DNA of 25,012 nucleotides from Thiobacillus sp. UBA2186 (lineage in GTDB: Bacteria; Pseudomonadota; Gammaproteobacteria; Burkholderiales; Thiobacillaceae): NCBI GenBank assembly GCA_002327405.1, contig DCVO01000121.1:1-25012 (forward strand), given 5' to 3'. This document shows, one piece after another, positions 1 to 8,959 of this stretch. The number at the start of each line of letters is the position of its first letter. The first letter of the stretch is position 1. The notes beneath the pieces were generated by a model. The model made no database searches and was not told the origin of the DNA. It worked only from the letters and a program-made list of their open reading frames with translations. The translations under genes and the position numbers were made by a program.

Positions 1-561
1 ACCCGCAGCCGCTGCGTGATGCGCGGCTACTGGAACAACCCGGAGGCGAGCGCGGCCGCCATCGACGGCGCCGGCTGGCTGCATACCGGCGACCAGGCGC
101 GCGCTGACGCACGCGGCCATCTTTACATCATCGGCCGCATCAAGGACATCATCGTGCTGAACAACGGCGAGAAGGTGCCGCCGGACGACATGCAGTCCGC
201 CATCGCGCGCGACCCCCTGTTCGAGCAGGTGATGGTGGTGGGCGAAGGCAAGCCCTACCTGGCGGTGATCGCCGCATTGAACGCCGAGCACTGGCAGGGG
301 TGGTGCGCGGAAAACAACCTGGATGCGGCGCGCAAGGACATCCTGGGCGACAGCCGCGTGAACAGGATGCTGCTGGCAAGACTGTCGGGCCGGCTCAAGG
401 ATTTCCCCGGCTGCGCCCAGGTGCGGCGCGCGCATTTCACGCTGGAGCCGTGGACGGTGGAAAACGGCCTGCTGACGCCGACCTTGAAAATAAAGCGGGC
501 GACGATCGCCGAGCGCTACGAGAAAGAACTCGACGCCCTGTTCCGGGATTTTTCCACCTGA
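1..561 (+). CDS. AMP-forming acyl-CoA synthetase, C-terminal part (gene starts before the window)
   Basis: Only the last 186 codons are present; the frame is open from base 1. The fragment covers the end of the large domain and the mobile C-terminal domain of the ANL (adenylate-forming) superfamily. Visible signatures are MRGYWNNPEAS, then GWLHTGDQARAD (the conserved Asp that binds the ribose of AMP), GRIKDIIVLNNGEKVPP (hinge region and the loop after it), and TPTLKIKR near the end, whose Lys fits the catalytic lysine position. The NGEKVPP form resembles long-chain fatty acyl-CoA ligases, which activate a fatty acid with ATP and CoA. The substrate cannot be read from this piece. A FadL remnant and a desaturase lie just downstream. 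It could be an RpfB/FadD-like ligase linked to the DSF locus 3.5 kb away, but that is inference; the N-terminal half would be needed. Confidence 0.88.
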   Translation, partial: TRSRCVMRGYWNNPEASAAAIDGAGWLHTGDQARADARGHLYIIGRIKDIIVLNNGEKVPPDDMQSAIARDPLFEQVMVVGEGKPYLAVIAALNAEHWQGWCAENNLDAARKDILGDSRVNRMLLARLSGRLKDFPGCAQVRRAHFTLEPWTVENGLLTPTLKIKRATIAERYEKELDALFRDFST

Positions 562-587
562 GCCCCAAACCCCGCCGAAAGACCCCC

Positions 588-1037
588 ATGACAACAACAA
601 AAACACTCGCCTCCGCCCTGTTCGCCTCCATCGCCTGCAATGCCTGCGCCAACGGCACGCTGATTTCCGGCATGCCCGAGAACCGGGAGAACATCATGCG
701 CCATTCCGTCGGGGCAACCTGGCATGTGGACGGCAAACTCAACCTGCGCGGCGGCATCGCATACGAATACGCACCGATGCCGGATACCTTTCGCACGCCC
801 CGCATCCCGGACGGGAACCGCACTTGGCTGGCATTTGGCGGGCAGTATCGGCTGAGCCGCCAGGGAAGCGCGGATGTCGGCTACGCCCATCTGTTTTTCA
901 GCGACCCGAAACTCGACATGACGGGCGGCGGCACCACGCTGGGCGGCCGCTACAGCAGCGCGGCGGACATCCTCGGCGCCCAGTACACGCATACCTTCTG
1001 GGCGGCTTTCACGGGTATGATTGAAGCGGTCATTTGA
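588..1037 (+). pseudogene. Internally deleted FadL/OmpP1-type outer-membrane fatty acid transporter
   Basis: The 149-codon frame from ATG 588 begins with a plausible signal peptide (MTTTKTLASALFASIACNACA) and then passes, after about ten residues, straight into what looks like the C-terminal third of a FadL barrel. That part has an AYEYAPMPDTFRTPRIPD stretch, which matches the typical FadL ending in which an RTPRIPD motif precedes the last strands, then GYAHLFFSD, then a final strand ending YTHTF. FadL proteins are normally about 400-450 residues, so roughly 280-300 residues of hatch and barrel are missing. The reading frame also runs 12 residues past the expected terminal Phe; the next codon is TGG, one base from TGA, which suggests a lost stop. 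No clear ribosome-binding site precedes the ATG. A functional barrel is very unlikely. A short secreted protein of new function is the less likely alternative. Confidence 0.62.
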
Positions 1038-1048
1038 CGGCTTTTCTC

Positions 1049-2335
1049 ATGGCAGACAACACGCCCCCGATCGACAATCTGCTGCTGCACCTCTTTGCCG
1101 ACAGCAACGCAACGGCATTGCTTGTCCAGATCGGCGTGCTGGCGCTGGCGGTGTTGCTGGGCTGGGGAGCGGCGCGCCTGTTGCGCCCGCGCATGGGGCG
1201 GATCGAGGGTGCCTGGGCCGCGGGCGCGGCCGGGCTGCAGAAAGCCGGCCTGCCGCTGCTGGTTCTCGCCTTTCTCTGGCTGCTGCGCGAACTCCTGGGG
1301 TTGTGGCAGAAAGAGCTGCACCTCCTGAACCTTGCGGTGCCGCTGCTCACGGCCCTGGTCGGCATCCGCCTGATCGTCCATGTCCTGCGCCATGCGCTCA
1401 AGCCGAGCGAGACCCTGAAAACATGGGAGCGCAGCATCAGCTGGGCGATCTGGATCGGCGTGGCCATGCATATCGCCGGCGTGCTGCCGCGCATCCGCCA
1501 TGCGCTCGACACGGTCGCCTTCACTTCCGGCGCGCACCGCTTTTCGCTGTTGACGGTATTCGAGGCGCTGACCGTGATCGTGCTGGCCGTCATCCTGGCG
1601 CTGTGGGCCTCGCAGTTCATCGAAAGCCGGCTGATGCGCGTGCCGCACATGGACCTCAGCCTGCGCATGGCCTTCACCAAGGCGGCGCGCACCTTCCTCT
1701 TGGTGCTGGCCGTGCTGATCGCCTTGCCGGCGGCGGGCATCGACCTTACCGTGCTGTCGGTGTTCGGCGGCGCGCTGGGCGTGGGCCTGGGCTTCGGCCT
1801 GCAGAAGATCGCCAGCAACTACGTGTCGGGCTTCATCATCCTGCTCGACCGTTCCATCCGCATCGGCGACCTCATCAACGTGGACAACCGCTTCGGCCAG
1901 GTCGCGCAGATCAACACCCGCTACACCCTGCTCAGGGCGCAGGACGGCACGGAGTCGATCGTACCCAACGAAACCCTGATCACGCAGACCGTGGTCAACC
2001 AGTCGCTGTCCAAGCCGGAAATCCGCATGGCGCTGCCCATCCAGGTGGCCTATTCGACCGATCTCGACCAGGCGCGCGAGATATTGCTCGCCATCGCCGG
2101 AAAGCACCCGCGCGTGGTCCAGGCCGGGGCGGAAGCGCCCAAGGTCCTGCTGCGGGAATTCGCCGACAGCGGCATCAACCTGGATCTGGCAGTCTGGATC
2201 CGCGACCCCGAAGAGGGCCAGTTGAACCTCCGGTCCGACCTGTACTGGGGCATCTGGGAGGCCTTCAAAAAGGCCAATATCGAGATCCCGTTCCCGCAGC
2301 GCGTGCTGCACATGGTTGCGGAAAAAACTTCTTGA
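1049..2335 (+). CDS. MscS-family mechanosensitive ion channel
   Basis: A 428-residue inner-membrane protein. Hydrophobic segments lie at about 22-44, 66-84, 92-112, 131-147, 167-190 and 213-230. They are followed by the pore-lining TM3 signature with Gly/Ala packing (LSVFGGALGVGLGFGLQ, 236-252) and then the MscS beta domain (DRSIRIGDLINVDNRFGQV, 267-285; VPNETLIT, 305-312). The C-terminal ~100 residues fit the cytoplasmic alpha/beta vestibule. The extra N-terminal helices place it among the larger MscS paralogues rather than the ~286-residue E. coli MscS. Such channels open under membrane tension and release solutes in osmotic downshock. I start at ATG 1049; an in-frame TTG at 1034 would add five residues and overlap the FadL remnant. 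No strong Shine-Dalgarno decides between them. Confidence 0.9.
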   Translation: MADNTPPIDNLLLHLFADSNATALLVQIGVLALAVLLGWGAARLLRPRMGRIEGAWAAGAAGLQKAGLPLLVLAFLWLLRELLGLWQKELHLLNLAVPLLTALVGIRLIVHVLRHALKPSETLKTWERSISWAIWIGVAMHIAGVLPRIRHALDTVAFTSGAHRFSLLTVFEALTVIVLAVILALWASQFIESRLMRVPHMDLSLRMAFTKAARTFLLVLAVLIALPAAGIDLTVLSVFGGALGVGLGFGLQKIASNYVSGFIILLDRSIRIGDLINVDNRFGQVAQINTRYTLLRAQDGTESIVPNETLITQTVVNQSLSKPEIRMALPIQVAYSTDLDQAREILLAIAGKHPRVVQAGAEAPKVLLREFADSGINLDLAVWIRDPEEGQLNLRSDLYWGIWEAFKKANIEIPFPQRVLHMVAEKTS

Positions 2336-2359
2336 TTTTCAAGGGATTTCGCGCATAAT
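2332..2359 (+). promoter_or_regulatory. Candidate sigma-70 promoter of the desaturase gene
   Basis: TTGATT at 2332-2337 and CATAAT at 2354-2359 are separated by 16 bp, and an AAAGGA ribosome-binding site lies about 10 bases before the ATG at 2398. The -35 box overlaps the stop codon of the channel gene. This suggests the desaturase can be transcribed on its own. Motif match only. Confidence 0.45.
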
Positions 2360-2397
2360 AACGCGACTTTCATGTCTGCTTTTAAAGGACAAACTGC

Positions 2398-3558
2398 ATG
2401 CTGTTATCCGTTTTTGATCTGCCGCTGTGGAACCTTCCCTGGTGGAACTATGTGCTGATCGCGCTGGCGCTGACTCACGTCACCATCGCATCGGTCACCA
2501 TCTTCCTGCACCGCCACCAGGCCCACCGCGCGCTGGATCTGCACCCCGTCGTCAGCCATTTCTTCCGCTTCTGGCTGTGGCTGACCACGGGCATGGTCAC
2601 CAAGGCCTGGGCTTCGATTCACCGCAAGCACCACGCCAAGTGCGAAACCCCCGAAGACCCGCACAGCCCGCAGGTCCTGGGCCTGAAGAAGGTGTTCTTC
2701 GAAGGCGCCGAGCTGTACCGCGCCGAAGCCAAGAATGCCGAAACCCTGGAAAAGTACGGCCACGGCACCCCCGACGACTGGATGGAGCGCAATGTCTACA
2801 CACCCCATTCCGGCAAGGGCATCGTGCTCATGGCGCTGATCGACATCGCCCTGTTCGGCCCCATCGGCCTGACCATCTGGGCCGTGCAGATGGCCTGGAT
2901 TCCCGTGACCGCCGCCGGCATCATCAACGGCGTGGGCCACTACTGGGGCTACCGCAACTTCGCCTGCGAAGACGCCTCCACCAACATCGTGCCCTGGGGC
3001 ATCATCATCGGCGGCGAGGAACTGCACAACAACCACCACGCCTACGGCACCAGCGCCCGCTTGTCCAACAAGTGGTACGAGTTCGACATCGGCTGGCTGT
3101 ACATCCGCATCCTGGAAACCCTGGGCCTGGCCAAGGTGCGCCGCGTGGCGCCCGTGGTCAAATGGCAGCCGGCCAAGCCCATGGTCGACTTCTCCACCGT
3201 GCAGGCCGTCATCACCCACCGCTACGACGTGATGACCCGCTACGCCAAGCTGATGAACAAGCAGCTCAAGGACCACCTGCCGCAGGGCGTGAACGTGGAG
3301 AAGATGCGCGAATGGCTGCGCCTGGCGCCCACCGAGCTCAAGCAGCAGGAAAAGGCCGAGGTCGAGCAGGCGCTGGAGAAGAGCGACAAGCTGGCCAAGA
3401 TCTATCACATGCGCCAGGAACTGGCGCATATCTGGGAACGTTCCACCCTGACCAGGGAACAACTGGTGAAAAACCTGCAGGACTGGTGCCACAAGGCCGA
3501 GGCCAGCGGCATCGAAGCCCTGCGCGACTTCTCCCTCAAGCTGAGAAGCTACGCCTGA
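2398..3558 (+). CDS. Membrane fatty acid desaturase (delta-9 acyl desaturase type)
   Basis: A 386-residue protein with the three histidine boxes that bind the di-iron centre of membrane desaturases: HRHQAH (38-43), HRKHH (75-79) and HNNHH (210-214), plus a further His at 181 in GHYWGYRN. Hydrophobic segments before and between the boxes (about 15-36, 52-70, 140-180) give the usual four-helix topology. The family introduces a cis double bond into acyl-CoA or acyl-lipid chains using O2 and an electron donor. The C-terminal ~120 residues are charged and helical and extend beyond the catalytic core, as in many proteobacterial acyl-CoA desaturases. It has its own candidate promoter and terminator. 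Its role is probably membrane fluidity. A link to the unsaturated fatty acid signal made by RpfF downstream cannot be shown, since RpfF forms its own double bond. Confidence 0.93.
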   Translation: MLLSVFDLPLWNLPWWNYVLIALALTHVTIASVTIFLHRHQAHRALDLHPVVSHFFRFWLWLTTGMVTKAWASIHRKHHAKCETPEDPHSPQVLGLKKVFFEGAELYRAEAKNAETLEKYGHGTPDDWMERNVYTPHSGKGIVLMALIDIALFGPIGLTIWAVQMAWIPVTAAGIINGVGHYWGYRNFACEDASTNIVPWGIIIGGEELHNNHHAYGTSARLSNKWYEFDIGWLYIRILETLGLAKVRRVAPVVKWQPAKPMVDFSTVQAVITHRYDVMTRYAKLMNKQLKDHLPQGVNVEKMREWLRLAPTELKQQEKAEVEQALEKSDKLAKIYHMRQELAHIWERSTLTREQLVKNLQDWCHKAEASGIEALRDFSLKLRSYA

Positions 3559-3580
3559 CCGGGCCCGAGTCCGACGCAAA

Positions 3581-3606
3581 AAAAACCGCCGCGAGGCGGG
3601 TTTTTT
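3581..3606 (+). terminator. Rho-independent terminator after the desaturase gene
   Basis: A run of A, then CCGCC (3586-3590), loop GCGA, GGCGG (3595-3599), one G and six T (3601-3606), starting about 25 bases after the desaturase stop codon. Confidence 0.8.
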
Positions 3607-3837
3607 GCTGGGTTCGGCAAATTTTCCCTTCAACCGGAATCGCCCCTCCCCGGTTCACACAAGCGCGCAGGCCGTTTCCCAAAGGCGCCGAAGCATCCAG
3701 GCAAGTCTTTGTTTTTACGGACTATTAATTTGCCAGGGAATTTTGCCGTTGCTAATATGCCAGCGGCCCGCTCCAGTCCCCCGTGGGAAGGGCCAAAAAT
3801 TTATGCCCTTCATGCGCATGGCTTCGGGGAGCAGCAT

Positions 3838-4036
3838 CTAGCAGCCTGTCGGACTTGAGGCTGATCTACTGCGCCGGTGGGAAGAGCGGTCCATTTTTGG
3901 CTTGCGCCGAAACTCGCAAGCTCGTTTTCCCCGATTTCTCGTTGCATAGGCCCGCTATGCGCCTCGAAATCGTGAAAAACTGTCCTCGCTCTCCCACCCG
4001 GCTCGCTACGATCGCTCAAGTCCGACAGGCTGCTAG
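3838..4036. mobile_element. MITE-like palindromic repeat element upstream of rpfG
   Basis: The ends are perfect inverted copies of one another: 3837-3859 (reading TCTAGCAGCCTGTCGGACTT and then GAG) matches the reverse complement of 4015-4037. Inside are two good hairpins: GCTTGCG (3900-3906) with CGCAAGC (3915-3921), and a nested one made of CGATTTC (3932-3938)/GAAATCG (3966-3972) and GCATAG (3944-3949)/CTATGC (3955-3960). The arms next to the termini also resemble each other inverted (GCCGGTGGGAAGAGCG near 3873 and the complement of CGCTCTCCCACCCGG near 3988-4002). No transposase frame fits inside 199 bp. The palindromic CTAG at each outer end is both part of the inverted repeat and a direct repeat, so it could be a 4-bp target duplication of a kind some IS5-group elements make; that is inference. 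The rest of the 3559-4088 gap shows no gene. Confidence 0.75.
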
Positions 4037-4076
4037 AATCACTGAATAATCAGCGCATGGCAACCAGCCTGAAGAC

Positions 4077-4084
4077 GGGGAGAG
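4077..4084 (+). promoter_or_regulatory. Ribosome-binding site of rpfG
   Basis: GGGGAGAG lies five to twelve bases before the ATG at 4089 and supports that start over internal ones. The MITE-like element ends only 52 bp before this ATG, so the rpfG-rpfC promoter must lie in that short gap, within the element, or before it. Confidence 0.7.
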
Positions 4085-4088
4085 ATCA

Positions 4089-5218
<1,130 letters not shown>

Positions 5219-5222
<4 letters not shown>

Positions 5223-7741
5223 TGCGCCGTTTGAAAACGCTATTGCTCGGCGGCGGGCAGGCGATCGTCCGTCGCGTGCGCACGCGCCCGGACACCGAGT
5301 TTCAGCAGGCTTTCATCCGCATCATCATCGGACTGGCCTTCGCTTTCTACTTCACCGACAGGGATGTGCTTGTCGGCTATCCGGAACACGCGGCCCGGGT
5401 CGTGTTCCTGATGTGGGCGTTCGTGACCTGGGCCGTCACGCTGACCCTGCTCGCCTTGCTGAGCCGGGAGGTCTCGCCCGTCCGCCGCTATCTGGGCATG
5501 CTTTCCGATACGCTCATCACCACCTATTTGATGGCGGTGACGGGCGAGGCGGGCGCCGCCCTGGTGTTCGTCTATCTCTGGGTGACGCTGGGCAACGGCT
5601 TCCGCTACGGCATCCGCTATCTGCTTGCCTGCGGCGGCCTTTCGGCGGCGGGTTTCGGCTTTGTCGTCGCGGCCAGCCCGTTCTGGCAGATGCATACCGG
5701 AATTGCGACCGGCCTGATGATCATGCTGGTGCTGATCCCCGCCTACACGGTATTCCTGCTCAAGCAGTTGTACCGCGCCATCGCGCAGGCGAAGGCGGCC
5801 AACGCGGCCAAGTCCGCGTTCCTCGCCAACATGAGCCACGAGCTGCGCACGCCTTTGAACGGCGTGATCGGCATTGCCGACCTGCTGCGCGAAACGCCGC
5901 TCAACAAGGAGCAGCAGGAACTGACCCAGGTCATCCATGCTTCCGCGCTGGCCCTGCACAGGCTGATCGAGAACGTGCTCGACATTTCGCGCATCGAAGC
6001 CGGCAAGCTGATCTGCGTCAACGAAGACTATGACCTGCATTACCTGATCAACTCGCTGGTGATGATGCTGGAGCCGCAGGCGCACAGGAAGGGCCTGCTG
6101 CTGGCGGCGCACATCGCGCCGCGCACGCCCTTCTTCCTGCACGGCGATGTCCAGCATCTGCGCCAGGTGCTGATCAACCTCATCGGCAATGCCGTCAAGT
6201 TCACCGAGCACGGCCGCGTCGACGTCTACGTGCGCCCTTTCGCAGAGCTCGGGCGCACCTGGCTGCACTTCGAAGTAACCGACACCGGCATCGGCATCCC
6301 CTCCGAGATGCAGCGGCAGATCTTCGAAAGCTTCACCCAGGCGGACGCTTCCATCACGCGCCGCTACGGCGGCACCGGGCTCGGCACCAGCATATCCAAG
6401 CAGCTGGTGGAGATGATGGGGGGACGCATCGGCCTGAACAGCCTGCCTGGCGAGGGCACGACATTCTGGTTCGAGTTCCCCGTGGAGGAACAGAAACGGC
6501 ACCCGCTGCGCGAGCTGCTTCCGGACCGGCTGCGCGTCGGCATGCTTGCCAGCGCCGACCTGGGTTATCGGCTGAGCGATCTGATCCGCGGCTGGGACGG
6601 CGAGGCCGTGTCCATGAACGCCCAGGCCGGTTCGGTGATCGGCATGATCACCGGGTCGGAAATCGCCCCCGACGCCCTCATCGTGGAGCGCAGCCAACTT
6701 GGCACGGACCCCGTGCAGTTCGTCCGTTTGCTGCATGACAGCCCGGGCTTCGGGCATTTTCCGGCCATCCTGATCGACGCGGAGGTTAGCGGGCACCAGG
6801 ACGATGCCTGGATGAAAGCCGGCTACAGCGCGGTTCTGCAAACGCCGGTGAACCCGACCCTGCTGTTCAGCGCCTTGCACGAAGCCGCCAGCCACAAGGG
6901 CCTGCCGGACAACGTGGTGTCGCTGGCCGAGCACTTCCAGGCCCGGGCCGGGCGCACCAGACTGCGCATCCTCGTGGCCGAGGACAATCCCGTGAACCAG
7001 CGCGTGATGCGCGGCCTGCTGGAACATGCCGGCCACGAAGTGGTGATGGCGAACGACGGCGAAGAGGCGCTGGACCTGCTGGCCGACAATGTCGGACACC
7101 TCTCGCTCGCGATCATGGACATGCACATGCCCGGCCTTTCGGGGCCGGAAACCGTAAGGCGCTGGCGCTTCATGGAAAAAGGCCATTTGCCCATCATCAT
7201 GCTGACTGCGGATGCGCGCAACGAGGCCGAGCAGCATTGCCGAGAAGCGGGCGCGGACGATTTCCTGACCAAACCCGTCAACAGCCGCGCCCTGCTGGAC
7301 AAGGTCGCGCTGCTTGCCCTGCCGGGCAGGGACGGGGCCGCCAAGGCGGCGGGCGGCAAGCCGCGCAGGACTGTCGGCGTGCTCGACGAATCCATCCTCA
7401 AGGAACTCGCCGAGTTCGGCGGCGGATTCGATTTCGTGCGCGAACTGGTCGGCGAATTCCGCCAGGACAGCAACCGTGCCTTGCAGGCGACGCGCCAGGC
7501 CCTGAAAGAGCGCGACTACGGCGCCTGGAAAGAACAGCTGCACATGCTGAAGGGCGGCGCCAGCGACGTCGGCGCCCAGGCCATGGCCGAAGCCTGCGAC
7601 GAGGCCGAGCGCATCAAGCCTTTCGAAATCGGCCAGCCCCTTGCCTCGGAGCGGCTGGACACGGTCAACGCCGCACAGCAGGCGGTGCTCGCCGCCATGG
7701 ACGAGTTCCTAGCCCGCCAGCAAAGCGCCCTGGGCCTGTGA
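5219..7741 (+). CDS. rpfC: RpfC-type hybrid sensor kinase for DSF
   Basis: An 840-residue inner-membrane protein. After a short N-terminus with RPDTEFQQAFIR, five to six hydrophobic helices follow (about 31-46, 60-82, 93-108, 110-123, 133-152, 160-181). This is the RpfC-type sensor with little periplasmic sequence. Then come the dimerisation domain with H207 in FLANMSHELRTPLNG, the ATPase domain (N324 in NLIGNAVKFTE, DTGIGI 355-360, GGTGLGTSISKQL 384-396), a degenerate receiver-like stretch (about 437-560), a proper receiver (586-700; D634, K685) and an HPt domain with H775 in LHMLKGG. This layout makes a four-step phosphorelay ending on a separate regulator, here RpfG. Xanthomonas RpfC is shorter (about 726 residues); the extra degenerate receiver explains the difference. 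The start at 5219 overlaps the rpfG stop by ATGA. Confidence 0.93.
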
Positions 7742-8617
7742 GGCCAGGTTTTCCGCCTTTCCGTTCTGGCGCGAAACCAGCCGTTCCATCATGCGCAGAT
7801 CCTTGGGGCCCAGCCTGAACGCGGCATCCACCCAGATTTCGGTAATGCGCATGAGCTCGTCATAGGAGACGGGCTGGCTGATTTCCCGCGCCGCACGCAA
7901 GGCCAGGGTGCCATTCCGCGCACGCGACTCTCTCCTGACGAAATCGATGACGGCCTGCTCGCCCTCGCCGGGCTCGGCCAGCACATCGATCACGCCCATG
8001 TCGTAAAGCTCCTCGGCGGAATAGAGCTTGCCGGAAAGAATGATCTTTTCCGCCTTCTGATACCCGATGCGGCGGCCCAGCAAGGACAGCGCGCCCATGC
8101 CGGGGAACAGGTTGAACAGGATCTCGGGAAAGCCGAGCTTGCAGCCGCGTTCGGCGATCAGCGTATTGCCCGACAGCGCGCATTCGAAGCCGCCGCCCAG
8201 CGCATCGCCCTGTACCAGGGTGATGGTTTTCAGGTTCGGGCGGTTGAGATGCGCCGCAATCAGGTATAGCGGCTCGATGCAGGCGCGCGCGTATTTCAGC
8301 AGATTCGGCCGGTCCTTTTCCAGAATCAGCCGATGAAACAGGCTCAGATCGCCGCCCAGGTTGAAAACGCCGGGTACGGACGATCCGATGACGGCATAGC
8401 TGATCTCGCTCTGCTGCGGACTGCCGTCGATCAGCTCGGACAAATCCGTGAACCAGCGCATGAAGTCCGAAAGCAGCGCGTAGGTATAGCATGGTCGCGG
8501 TTCGGCATGCATATATCCCCACGAGATGCCGTTATGGGCATCGAGATAGGTCGTCAACTGGGCGTAGTTGGTGCTGGCAGGCTGCAGCGCGGACTGGACT
8601 GATTGCAAATGCGACAT
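7709..8617 (-). CDS. rpfF: RpfF-type DSF synthase, crotonase fold
   Basis: A 302-residue enoyl-CoA hydratase/isomerase-family protein. What separates it from ordinary crotonases is the pair of glutamates: E145 in GDALGGGFECAL and E165 in CKLGFPEILFNLFPGMG. They are 20 residues apart, as are E141 and E161 of Xanthomonas RpfF, which act in the dehydratase and thioesterase steps that convert 3-hydroxyacyl-ACP to a free cis-2-unsaturated fatty acid. The early stretch SYAVIGSSVPGVFNLGGDLSLF also has the RpfF form (FNLGGDLSLF rather than the usual AGAD oxyanion loop). The C-terminal half contains RIGYQKAEKIILSGKLYSAEEL. A GGGAGAA ribosome-binding site precedes the ATG at 8617. The gene ends inside the end of rpfC (33-bp tail-to-tail overlap), as in the convergent rpfF/rpfC layout of Xanthomonas. 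It appears monocistronic, since a terminator separates it from rpmG. Confidence 0.93.
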   Translation of the reverse strand: MSHLQSVQSALQPASTNYAQLTTYLDAHNGISWGYMHAEPRPCYTYALLSDFMRWFTDLSELIDGSPQQSEISYAVIGSSVPGVFNLGGDLSLFHRLILEKDRPNLLKYARACIEPLYLIAAHLNRPNLKTITLVQGDALGGGFECALSGNTLIAERGCKLGFPEILFNLFPGMGALSLLGRRIGYQKAEKIILSGKLYSAEELYDMGVIDVLAEPGEGEQAVIDFVRRESRARNGTLALRAAREISQPVSYDELMRITEIWVDAAFRLGPKDLRMMERLVSRQNGKAENLASQAQGALLAG

Positions 8618-8640
8618 GATGTTCTCCCGGGCGGTTGATC

Positions 8641-8658
8641 ATGACGGATATTCGTCAT
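8641..8658. promoter_or_regulatory. Near-perfect palindrome in the rpfF leader
   Basis: ATGACGGATATTCGTCAT matches its own reverse complement at 16 of 18 positions and ends 23 bases before the rpfF start codon. It could be an operator or a leader hairpin. No known regulator site was recognised, and no convincing -35/-10 pair for rpfF was found. Confidence 0.35.
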
Positions 8659-8736
8659 TACCGCTCAGGCTAGTAGGCTTATTTCGCGCTGGCAAGTTGT
8701 CATATTCCCGGCGCCCAGCGGATCGGGAACGCGCAT

Positions 8737-8762
8737 AAAAAACCCGCCGAGCGGCGGGTTTT
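8737..8762 (-). terminator. Rho-independent terminator of rpmB-rpmG
   Basis: A stem AAAACCCGCC (8739-8748) with GGCGGGTTTT (8753-8762) and a 4-base loop. Read on the - strand it is followed by a T run (complement of the A run at 8737-8742). It starts about 20 bases after the rpmG stop and isolates rpfF from the ribosomal genes. The T run on the other side would let it work in both directions. Confidence 0.85.
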
Positions 8763-8781
8763 CCTGGAAAACAAAGCCCGG

Positions 8782-8949
8782 CTACTTGAGCTTGGTTTCC
8801 TTGTACAGCACATGCTTGCGCGCCTTGGGGTCGAACTTCATGATCTCCATCTTGCCGGGCATGGTCTTCTTGTTCTTGGTGGTGGTGTAGAAGTGGCCGG
8901 TGCCCTCAGTGGACTCCAGCTTGATTTTTTCGCGTCCGCCTTTTGCCAT
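8782..8949 (-). CDS. rpmG: 50S ribosomal protein L33, zinc-independent form
   Basis: A 55-residue basic protein beginning MAKGGREKIKLESTEGTGHF, with YTTTKNKK and the ending HVLYKETKLK typical of bacterial L33 of the large ribosomal subunit. There are no cysteines, so this is the C-minus type that does not bind zinc. It lies 10 bp after rpmB, the usual rpmB-rpmG pair, and is followed by a terminator. Confidence 0.96.
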   Translation of the reverse strand: MAKGGREKIKLESTEGTGHFYTTTKNKKTMPGKMEIMKFDPKARKHVLYKETKLK

Positions 8950-8959
8950 GATCTACCCC

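Noticed and set aside
300..587. An upstream extension of the FadL remnant frame
   Set aside because: It overlaps the acyl-CoA synthetase in another frame and gives unrelated sequence; the signal peptide begins at ATG 588.
950..2311. A 453-codon - strand frame opposite the MscS gene
   Set aside because: Shadow with biased composition; the + strand product is a full MscS-family channel.
3620..3836. A small gene or RNA in the first part of the desaturase-rpfG gap
   Set aside because: Short frames here lack ribosome-binding sites and recognisable sequence, and I found no convincing promoter pair or stable structure outside the MITE-like element.
5240..7543. A 767-codon open frame on the - strand opposite rpfC
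   Set aside because: Same shadow effect; rpfC carries every expected motif on the + strand.
7709..8617. Ordinary beta-oxidation enoyl-CoA hydratase as the call for rpfF
   Set aside because: The two glutamates at RpfF spacing, the FNLGGDLSLF loop and the convergent rpfC-rpfG genes all favour DSF synthase.
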